Source: Spirochaetales bacterium (GTDB taxonomy: Bacteria > Spirochaetota > Spirochaetia > Sphaerochaetales > Sphaerochaetaceae). From it: 5,517 nucleotides of DNA. A program made the translations under genes and the position numbers. Each line of letters begins with the position of its first letter. The stretch's first letter is position 1. This document shows, piece by piece, positions 1 to 5,517 of the stretch. The stretch covers positions 1 to 5,517 of the forward strand of contig JAQYFM010000037.1 of NCBI GenBank assembly GCA_028723145.1. The letters are read 5' to 3'. The notes below the pieces were generated by a model that was not told the DNA's origin, made no database searches, and worked only from the letters and a program-made list of their open reading frames with translations.

Positions 1-1
1 G

Positions 2-643
2 AAAGATGAAGAAGGAAATGTATTAGTAAAGACTTCTAAAGTTTATGATGTTAGTAAAGAAGACCCTATGGGAATTGATAATCTAACAGATGAGCAAAAG
101 ATAGAATTAGCAACTAAAGGATACTTTGTTAGAGATATAAAAGCCGATAGAGTTTATTGTCCAGCTGGAACAATACTAAGACGCAAAGCTGTTAAAGCAA
201 ATGGTGCAATTAGATATGTAAACAAACTAGCATGTTCTAAATGTCCTTTTAAAGAGAAGTGCTTTAAAGCGTCGAAGACAACTAGATGGAAAGAAATAGA
301 TTTTTCTAAAGACTGTAGAATTAAAAAGGCTAACTTTAGAACTGATGGTAAAGATGAAGATATAGCTGAGATTCCAAAAGCTATAACAACTAGGACACAA
401 GTTAGAGTTGAAAAGAAAGTAATTTTTAAGTTTAGACCAGATAGAGAGAAATTAGATAACCGTAAATGTCTTTCAGAACATCCATTTGGAACTATAAAAA
501 GATATATGAATGGAGATCATTTCCTATTAAAAGGTATTAGAAAAGTAAAGGCAGAGATATGTCTTACTGCTCTTGGTTATAACTTTAAAAGGTTAATTTC
601 AATATTTCCAACAACAACTCTAATGACCGCATTAGGTAAATAA
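2..643 (+). CDS. IS1182-family transposase, C-terminal part (5' end outside window)
   Basis: The frame is open from base 2 with no start of its own, so the gene begins upstream; the ATG at 68 is internal. About 213 codons are visible, and IS1182 transposases are usually around 450-550 residues. Numbering from the ATG at 68, there is a zinc-finger-like cysteine set C31-x24-C56-x2-C59-x5-C65, beginning with the CPAG motif, as is typical between the catalytic residues of this family. A C-terminal DDE block follows: KFRPDREKLD, then SEHPFGTIKRYM, whose Glu137 (476-478) is the probable third catalytic acid. The family tail (FLLKGIRKVKAE, then ALGYNFKRLI) comes next. The protein would cut and join the IS ends. 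The visible part has no frameshift or premature stop, so the copy may be intact, but the two catalytic aspartates lie outside the window. The family assignment rests on recognised motifs, not on a search. Confidence 0.9.
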   Translation, partial: KDEEGNVLVKTSKVYDVSKEDPMGIDNLTDEQKIELATKGYFVRDIKADRVYCPAGTILRRKAVKANGAIRYVNKLACSKCPFKEKCFKASKTTRWKEIDFSKDCRIKKANFRTDGKDEDIAEIPKAITTRTQVRVEKKVIFKFRPDREKLDNRKCLSEHPFGTIKRYMNGDHFLLKGIRKVKAEICLTALGYNFKRLISIFPTTTLMTALGK

Positions 644-648
644 TGCGG
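627..648 (+). repeat. Stem-loop across the transposase stop codon
   Basis: CCGCATT (627-633) is the exact reverse complement of AATGCGG (642-648), giving a 7-bp stem with an 8-nt loop that spans the TAA stop at 641-643. No T run follows directly. It could slow transcription, protect the mRNA end or be part of the subterminal structure of the IS. Its function is unknown. Confidence 0.4.
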
Positions 649-649
649 G

Positions 650-674
650 AAATAGAGGGAAACCTCATTTTTTT
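650..674 (+). terminator. Candidate intrinsic terminator 1 after the transposase
   Basis: AAAT-A-GAGG (650-658) pairs with CCTC-ATTT (663-670): four A-T or T-A pairs, one bulged A, then GAGG/CCTC closed by a GAAA tetraloop. The 3' arm runs into T668-T674. The stem is short and A/T-heavy at the base, so on its own it is a modest terminator, but it lies seven bases past the transposase stop where one is expected. Confidence 0.5.
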
Positions 675-689
675 ATTAATGATACTTAA

Positions 690-718
690 AGGCTTAAAAA
701 TTAGGCCTCATTTTTTTT
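690..718 (+). terminator. Candidate intrinsic terminator 2 after the transposase
   Basis: AGGCTTAA (690-697) pairs with TTAGGCCT (701-708) through eight pairs (one G-T wobble) around a 3-nt AAA loop. It is followed by CA and eight Ts (711-718). This is the clearest rho-independent terminator in the window and should isolate the downstream genes from IS read-through. Confidence 0.7.
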
Positions 719-743
719 ACACAACAAACTACAAGTTTATAAA
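716..743 (+). promoter_or_regulatory. Candidate sigma-70-type promoter for the lipoprotein-kinase unit
   Basis: TTTACA (716-721) matches the -35 consensus at five of six positions and TATAAA (738-743) matches the -10 consensus at five of six, with a 16-bp spacer. The -35 hexamer overlaps the T run of the upstream terminator. Transcription would start near 749-751, directly at the following hairpin. In AT-rich DNA such matches arise by chance, so the support is the position: after a terminator and before the gene. Confidence 0.45.
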
Positions 744-748
744 AAAAA

Positions 749-784
749 TGCTCTCAGAAGCCCTCTATGATGCTCTGAGAGGCA
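749..784 (+). promoter_or_regulatory. 5' leader hairpin upstream of the lipoprotein gene
   Basis: CTCTCAGA (751-758) is an exact reverse complement of TCTGAGAG (774-781), giving an 8-bp stem with a 15-nt loop. With G782 bulged, TG (749-750) also pairs with CA (783-784), giving ten pairs. No T run follows, so it is not an intrinsic terminator. If the promoter at 716-743 is real, this hairpin would sit at the very 5' end of the mRNA and could stabilise it or bind a regulator. It could also be a palindromic operator or a remnant of the IS end. Confidence 0.4.
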
Positions 785-789
785 AATAT

Positions 790-794
790 AGGAG
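790..794 (+). promoter_or_regulatory. Ribosome binding site for the ATG at 801
   Basis: AGGAG ends six bases before the ATG at 801. This is a near-ideal Shine-Dalgarno sequence and spacing, and the main reason to take 801 as a real start. The alternative ATG at 843 has only the G tract upstream, which could still pair loosely with the CCUCC of 16S rRNA through one G-U pair. Confidence 0.7.
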
Positions 795-800
795 TAAAAA

Positions 801-2786
801 ATGGCACAAAAACGGACTTTTAGGACACTATGGGGGGGGGCGATGAAAAAACTATTTTTCTTCGTAACTATTATTTTATCTTTATTTTTACTTTTTTCTT
901 GTCAAGGCAAGGAAAAAGCTACACAGCCAAACGAGGTTGTGTCACCTGTAGTAAATACTGCAGATGCTAAGAATGAAAAAATAAAGGTTTCAATCTATTT
1001 TTGGGATGTTGCCCCTCTTAAAGCTTTAACACCTCAGCTTGAAGCTAAATTCCCAGATGTTGAATTTGAAATTGTTTCTGCAATTAATGATATTGAATAT
1101 TTTAACTTCTTGAAGGACCATGACGCTCTTCCTGATATCATTGGAATGCGTAAGTTTTCTTTAAATGATGCAAAGTATTTAAAAAAAGAGTTATTAGACT
1201 TAAGCCGCACTGAGGTTGCCGCAACCTTCCATCCATCATATCTTGAACAAAATAGAGATGAGGATGGTTCTATACGTTGGCTCCCAACTTGTGCAGAGCT
1301 TGAAGGAATAATTGTCAATAAAGAATTCTTAGATAACTTAAATTTAAGTCTACCAACTACATTTGATGAATTATTAAATTGTATCAATATACTTAAAGAA
1401 AATGGATTAACCCCATTTATTACAGACTATGCATATGACTATTCATGTTTGACAATTTCACAGGGCTCAAATATCCCTCAGTTAATGTCTGTTGATGGTG
1501 TTGCTTGGAGACAAAAGTATGAAAGTGAAAAGGCTGGAGAAGCTGTTGGACTTGATAGAGAGGTTTGGTTACCAGTATTTGAAAACCTGTTTAAATTCTT
1601 TGAGGCAACAGATGTTGATGAATCTGATTTAGAATTCTCTACTAAAGATATTACAAATAAGTTTATAAATAAAGAAACTGTAATGATTAGAGGTACCGGT
1701 TCTGATTGCTTTAATTTTAGTAAAACTATGGATGTAGCATTCCTTCCATTCTTTGGCGAAACTCCTCGTGACTCATGGGTATATTCATATCCTATTGCTC
1801 AGTATGCGGTTAATAAGAAAGTTGCAACTGATAGTCGAAAGTATGAAGTAGTAATGGATATTTTAGAAGAAATGTTATCATTAGAGGGACAATTAAATAC
1901 TGCATATGGTGCTCCAATGCTTAGCTATACTATTTCAAGCTCCCCAAATCTTTCTTCAGTTTTCGATCCTATTGCTGATACAGTAAAAGCAAATCACATC
2001 TATATGCGTATTGCTTCAACTACTTTCTTTACAACTACCAAAAATGTAGTACAAGGAATTATCAAAGGTGATTATAAAACACCTGAAGAAGCATATGATG
2101 CCTTTGATAGCACCTTAAAGAGTGCTAAAAAGAGTAATACAGCAAATATTATTTATACATCTGATGTTTCTTATCCTTATGGCTTAACTGAAAATGGTAA
2201 TATGGCAGAAAGCTCAATATTAAATACAATAGTTAAAAATGTTTCGCTAGATCCAGAAAAGCTAACTCCTATCTATGATAATTCTTTAGATAATTCAATT
2301 AATTTTGATATTGGAATTGCTATCACTGGGTTATCAATTTCTCCTGTATTCGAGGGTCCTTATACAGAATTACAGTTAAGAAGACTTGTTAATGGAAGAT
2401 CTACTACTGTTTACTTTGAGTTAACAGGAGAAGAGGTTGATTCCTTAATGAGTGAATTAATTGATTTAAGAAAAAATGGTAATAATCCAATTAGGCATAG
2501 AAATTTTATTCCAGTAACTTCTGGCTTTAGCTACAAAATAAAGGATAACCAAGATGATAGCTACACATATCTTGGTTCTGATTTAGATAAAGAAAAAGTT
2601 TACAAGGTATTACTTTGTGGAAACTTTGGAGTGCTTAATGATTATACTTTCTGTGGAACTCCATTAAGTGAAGGAATGCAGGCAAAGAAAAAGTCAATTA
2701 ATACTATGATTTGGAAGATGATAATTGAGCTTGCTAAAAACAATGTTAAGTTTGAAAAGCCAAACAACTACTTAACGATTGAATAA
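801..2786 (+). CDS. Solute-binding lipoprotein fused to a 5'-nucleotidase C-terminal-like domain
   Basis: Probable surface lipoprotein that binds a small ligand. I chose the start at 801 for its strong RBS; the in-frame ATG at 843 (647 residues) gives a more classical signal peptide and may also be used. From 843: KK-rich n-region, hydrophobic stretch 4-16, lipobox LFSC with the lipidated Cys at 20 (900-902), then a polar linker. Residues about 35-435 look like an ABC sugar-type binding protein (COG1653/SBP_bac style), with PDVEFEIVSA, LPDIIGMRKFS, DGSIRWLPTC, GIIVNKEFLD and LPTTFDELL. Residues about 438-640 resemble the 5'-nucleotidase C-terminal domain: MAESSILNTIV, then PVFEGPYTELQLRRL, the family signature VYFELTGEEVDSLM, VTSGFSYKI, and YKVLLCGNFG. 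The metallophosphatase domain is absent and the NGGGIR-type loop is degenerate (TGLSIS), so binding rather than hydrolysis is expected. No permease is adjacent. It is followed after 11 bases by a histidine kinase, suggesting a sensory role. The ligand is unknown. Confidence 0.85.
   Translation: MAQKRTFRTLWGGAMKKLFFFVTIILSLFLLFSCQGKEKATQPNEVVSPVVNTADAKNEKIKVSIYFWDVAPLKALTPQLEAKFPDVEFEIVSAINDIEYFNFLKDHDALPDIIGMRKFSLNDAKYLKKELLDLSRTEVAATFHPSYLEQNRDEDGSIRWLPTCAELEGIIVNKEFLDNLNLSLPTTFDELLNCINILKENGLTPFITDYAYDYSCLTISQGSNIPQLMSVDGVAWRQKYESEKAGEAVGLDREVWLPVFENLFKFFEATDVDESDLEFSTKDITNKFINKETVMIRGTGSDCFNFSKTMDVAFLPFFGETPRDSWVYSYPIAQYAVNKKVATDSRKYEVVMDILEEMLSLEGQLNTAYGAPMLSYTISSSPNLSSVFDPIADTVKANHIYMRIASTTFFTTTKNVVQGIIKGDYKTPEEAYDAFDSTLKSAKKSNTANIIYTSDVSYPYGLTENGNMAESSILNTIVKNVSLDPEKLTPIYDNSLDNSINFDIGIAITGLSISPVFEGPYTELQLRRLVNGRSTTVYFELTGEEVDSLMSELIDLRKNGNNPIRHRNFIPVTSGFSYKIKDNQDDSYTYLGSDLDKEKVYKVLLCGNFGVLNDYTFCGTPLSEGMQAKKKSINTMIWKMIIELAKNNVKFEKPNNYLTIE
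832..840 (+). repeat. Homopolymeric G9 tract at the lipoprotein gene start
   Basis: Nine consecutive Gs lie between the ATG at 801 and the in-frame ATG at 843, in otherwise AT-rich DNA. In this copy the tract is read as Trp-Gly-Gly-Ala and keeps the two starts in frame. A loss of one G would make the 801 frame stop at TGA 844-846, overlapping the ATG at 843. A gain of one G would send it into another frame that stops at 968-970. Such tracts are known slipped-strand contingency loci in several bacteria; activity here is inference. Confidence 0.8.
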
Positions 2787-2797
2787 AGAAGAGATAG

Positions 2798-5517
2798 ATG
2801 AAGAAAAAGCTGAGTTTTTTATTAATTATTTTATTGATTGTGTTTTCTATTTCGTACGCTTTTATAGTGTATTCTCAATACACAAAGCAAATGATATTTG
2901 ATGAAAGCTCAGTGCATCTTTATGAAATTTATTCAAACCTTGGTAACCAAATAAGTACATTAAACCAAAGCTATTTAAATTCATTACATATCTTTTTAAC
3001 AGAATTAAGTTTTTTTAATGAGAATGCAAATGATGAAATATTAATAAAAGATTTAATAGAGAAATGGCAACAGAGTATAGGTTTTGACAACTTTTACTTT
3101 GTTTCTCGCAACGGCGATATGATGGATATAAAAGGACATATCATCCGTTACGATCTTGGTTCTAATTTAGTTAAATTAATTAAAGAAGAACAGGATATAG
3201 TCTGTGATGTATCCTTACCTGGTTCTGAGAACTTAACCTTATATTCTATAAAAACTAATGCATATAACTATGATGGATTTAAATATGAAGCAATAGCTAT
3301 TACCTTTAGGAATGATTCTATTTTAGATTTACTTTCAATTACCTCTTTTAATTCAATGAGTGATAACTATGTAGTATCAAGAGAAGGTCGCATAATCTTT
3401 AATAGTAGGACAAGAGATGAAAAAAATAGATATTTCAATGTTTTAAGATTTTTAGAAACAGATTCTAATCTCAATAAAACCCAGATACAGAATTTAAGTA
3501 ATAGCTTTTATAATAGAGAAAATGGAACTATTCTTGTAAAAATCAATGGTATTTCCTACTACATGATTTATCTAGCAATAGATTTTTCTGACTGGATATT
3601 AGTTGGCTTTATTGATTCAGATACTGTAAATAAAAGTTTAAATGAAGCCCAATTTATTACAGCTCTTATCTTTTTATCAATAGGTGTTGGACTATTAGTT
3701 ATTGTATTGTTAATGAGTTTTTATTTACACAATGAGAATAAGAAGCATCAGAAGGCTGAAATTCAGTTCCGTGATTCCCTATTATCAAACCTAGCCGCAA
3801 ATGTTAATGATGCTTTTGTGATAATGGATGAAAACTTAGAAAAAGTTTTATTTGCAACTCCAAATATCAGACAGATATTAGGAATAGATGAAAGTGATGT
3901 ATTAACTAATATTGATAATATTAACGAGCATCAAAGTGAAAGACTTGAGGAAATAAGAGCAAATAGAGGTAAAAGAATAACTTGGCAGCAAGAGTACATC
4001 AATAAAAAAGATGGAACTAAAAAGTATCTAGATATCACTGCTTATCATACAGAATTTGGTTCATTAAATAGATGTGTAATAGTAATTGATGATAGAAGTG
4101 AAGATAGAAGACTTAGAGATGTTTTATCCTCATCTCTTGAGCTTGCTAAGAATGCAAATGAAGCAAAGAGTAACTTCTTAGCTAATATGAGCCATGATAT
4201 CAGAACACCTATGAATGCAATCGTTGGTTATTCAACACTTTTACAAAGTAATGCTACTAATAGTGATAAGGTATTAGAAATTTCTAAGAAAATTGCATTT
4301 TCATCCCAGCATCTTCTTTCCTTAATAAATGATATTCTTGATATGAGTAAAATTGAAAGCGGAAAGACTTCCTTGAATATTAGCGAAGTAGAACTAGCTG
4401 AATTAATTGAAAATATCTATGAAATTGTTAGTGTCCAAGCTAGAGCTAAAAACCAAAAGCTTGAAGTAATTACTCGTGGAAAGCTCTCTGACTACTTCTT
4501 AGCTGATAAGTTACGACTTAGTCAAATTTTACTCAACATTCTTTCAAATGCAGTTAAGTACACTCCAAATAATGGTTTAATATCATTTGTTATTGAAAGT
4601 AAACAGCAAACAAGTAAAACATGTACAATGCGCTTTATCATCTCCGATAACGGAATTGGTATGAGTAAAGAGTTTCTTAAAAATATCTTTAACCCATTTA
4701 CTCGTGATTCCAATGTACTGTCCTCTGGAATTCAAGGTACTGGTCTTGGTATGTCTATTACAAAAAGTATCGTTGATTTAATGGGTGGTACAATTTCAAT
4801 TTCTAGTGAAGAAGGTAAGGGAAGTGTATTTACTGTAGAATTGAAGTTTGCAAAATCTGATAGAGAATCAAATTCTTCATTCTTTAAACGCTATAACATA
4901 TCGAAAATACTAATAGTTGATGATGAGAATGATGTATTAAGTGATGTTAAGCGTAAGCTTGAATCAAATGATATTAGTGTAGATGAAGCAAGTAGTGGGC
5001 TTGAAGCTATCTCAAAGGTACAAAACAGTAGTAGCTATGATGTATTAATTATAGACTGGAAGATGCCTAAAATGGATGGTCTTGAAACAATAAAGCAAAT
5101 AAAGAATAAAGTTGGAAATAATGTTCCAATTATTATTCTCTCTGCATATGATTTTTCTGAAATCGAGGATGAAGCAAGAACTCTTGGAGTAAATCTATTT
5201 TTATCAAAGCCTTTCTTTATCTCTGCTCTTCAAAGACAACTTGCTAATTATTATGTTGATAAGCAAAGAAGTGATAACAAGAGTCAATTAGAAATTAAAG
5301 GTGTTAATATCTTAGTTGCAGAAGATAATGAAATTAATGCTGAAATTATAACAGAATTATTAAAGGATATAGGAATTGAGTGTGTAATTGCATCCAACGG
5401 TAAAGAAGCATTAGATATCTATGAAAGGGAAAAGGTAGGAACCTTTGATATGATATTTATGGACATTCAAATGCCAATTATGAATGGGTATGAAGCAACT
5501 CAATTAATTAGATTATC
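2798..5517 (+). CDS. Hybrid histidine kinase: dCache-like sensor, PAS, HisKA, HATPase, two receivers (3' end outside window)
   Basis: Open from the ATG at 2798 to the window edge, 906 complete codons without a stop. The RBS is a weak AGAAGAG-like stretch, and the gene is almost certainly co-transcribed with the lipoprotein gene 11 bases upstream. Order: TM1 (about 5-25); extracytoplasmic domain (26-285) whose pattern suggests dCache; TM2 (286-310); PAS-like domain (about 324-432); HisKA with SHDIRTPMN and phosphoacceptor His466 (4193-4195); HATPase with N584 in LNILSNAVKYT, G1 box DNGIGM (617-622) and G2 box GTGLGM (647-652). Receiver 1 has Asp708/Asp709, phospho-acceptor Asp753 in IDWKMPKMDG, Ser782 and Lys804. 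Receiver 2 has Glu842/Asp843 and Asp889 in MDIQMPIMNG, and is cut by the edge. All catalytic residues visible are intact. It should autophosphorylate in response to an external signal and relay to its receivers. An HPt domain may follow, but none is visible. The signal and output are unknown. Confidence 0.93.
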   Translation, partial: MKKKLSFLLIILLIVFSISYAFIVYSQYTKQMIFDESSVHLYEIYSNLGNQISTLNQSYLNSLHIFLTELSFFNENANDEILIKDLIEKWQQSIGFDNFYFVSRNGDMMDIKGHIIRYDLGSNLVKLIKEEQDIVCDVSLPGSENLTLYSIKTNAYNYDGFKYEAIAITFRNDSILDLLSITSFNSMSDNYVVSREGRIIFNSRTRDEKNRYFNVLRFLETDSNLNKTQIQNLSNSFYNRENGTILVKINGISYYMIYLAIDFSDWILVGFIDSDTVNKSLNEAQFITALIFLSIGVGLLVIVLLMSFYLHNENKKHQKAEIQFRDSLLSNLAANVNDAFVIMDENLEKVLFATPNIRQILGIDESDVLTNIDNINEHQSERLEEIRANRGKRITWQQEYINKKDGTKKYLDITAYHTEFGSLNRCVIVIDDRSEDRRLRDVLSSSLELAKNANEAKSNFLANMSHDIRTPMNAIVGYSTLLQSNATNSDKVLEISKKIAFSSQHLLSLINDILDMSKIESGKTSLNISEVELAELIENIYEIVSVQARAKNQKLEVITRGKLSDYFLADKLRLSQILLNILSNAVKYTPNNGLISFVIESKQQTSKTCTMRFIISDNGIGMSKEFLKNIFNPFTRDSNVLSSGIQGTGLGMSITKSIVDLMGGTISISSEEGKGSVFTVELKFAKSDRESNSSFFKRYNISKILIVDDENDVLSDVKRKLESNDISVDEASSGLEAISKVQNSSSYDVLIIDWKMPKMDGLETIKQIKNKVGNNVPIIILSAYDFSEIEDEARTLGVNLFLSKPFFISALQRQLANYYVDKQRSDNKSQLEIKGVNILVAEDNEINAEIITELLKDIGIECVIASNGKEALDIYEREKVGTFDMIFMDIQMPIMNGYEATQLIRL

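Larger units (their letters stand above)
1..718 (+). mobile_element. Right-hand part of an IS1182-like insertion sequence
   Basis: The left edge of the window lies inside a transposase gene, so only the right part of the element is present. The transposase ends at 643 and is followed by hairpins and T-rich sequence up to about 718, which I take as the end of the element's own transcription unit. The true right boundary is not determined: the left terminal inverted repeat and any target duplication are outside the window, so the end given here is the end of the second terminator, not a mapped IS end. The element could extend somewhat further toward 800. Confidence 0.55.

Noticed and set aside
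749..784. Leader hairpin as a riboswitch or attenuator
   Set aside because: A single short stem with no T run, no alternative pairing found and no known aptamer pattern; kept only as a hairpin of unknown role.
643..846. A 67-codon + strand frame that overlaps the transposase stop (TAATG) and ends in TGA overlapping the ATG at 843
   Set aside because: It crosses two terminator-like hairpins, a promoter candidate and the G tract, has no Shine-Dalgarno site, is of low-complexity composition and resembles no family I know. The stop/start overlaps at both ends look coincidental, although the ATGA at 843 matters for the G-tract idea.
1034..1387. 117-codon frame on the - strand
   Set aside because: It lies wholly inside the lipoprotein gene, opposite the conserved binding-protein segment, and its Ser/Lys-rich product has no recognisable motif; it is a shadow frame.
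4522..4713. 63-codon frame on the - strand
   Set aside because: It lies opposite the N and G1 boxes of the kinase ATPase domain, which fully explain the sequence.
1..5517. CRISPR array, tRNA, rRNA, toxin-antitoxin or anti-phage system
   Set aside because: No repeat-spacer pattern, no cloverleaf or rRNA-like stretch, and no protein with defence-system motifs was seen; coding sequence fills nearly the whole window.

Overview
The window is AT-rich (by eye about one third G+C). It holds the 3' end of an insertion-sequence transposase followed by a two-gene unit on the + strand: a large lipoprotein that looks like a solute-binding protein, and a membrane-bound hybrid histidine kinase that runs off the right edge. 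The host cannot be fixed from the sequence. The kinase H-box (SHDIRTPMN) and the lipoprotein style fit anaerobic gut Bacillota such as Lachnospiraceae. The LFSC lipobox and a poly-G tract at a gene start would equally fit a Treponema-like spirochaete.

Layout. Bases 2-643 encode the C-terminal part of an IS1182-type DDE transposase. Bases 627-718 carry three successive hairpins; the last two are followed by T runs and read as tandem intrinsic terminators that close the IS transcript. A candidate promoter at 716-743 restarts transcription, and the predicted transcript would begin almost exactly at a 36-nt hairpin (749-784). A good Shine-Dalgarno site (790-794) and an ATG at 801 follow. A run of nine Gs (832-840) lies between this ATG and a second in-frame ATG at 843, where a classical lipoprotein signal peptide begins. 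Bases 801-2786 encode the lipoprotein: a periplasmic-binding-protein domain fused to a C-terminal domain resembling the substrate-binding C-terminal domain of 5'-nucleotidases, without the metallophosphatase part. Eleven bases later, 2798 to the right edge encodes the kinase: TM1, a dCache-like extracytoplasmic domain, TM2, PAS, HisKA, HATPase and two receiver domains (the second cut by the edge).

Proposed working. No permease or ATPase gene is visible, and the binding lipoprotein is tightly linked to a kinase with a large external sensor. The likeliest reading is a lipoprotein-assisted signalling pair: the lipoprotein captures a ligand outside the membrane and informs the kinase, which passes phosphate from His466 to Asp753 and/or Asp889. 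The G tract at the lipoprotein start could make this unit switchable by slipped-strand mispairing. Both ideas are inference; the sequence shows the gene order, the domains and the tract.
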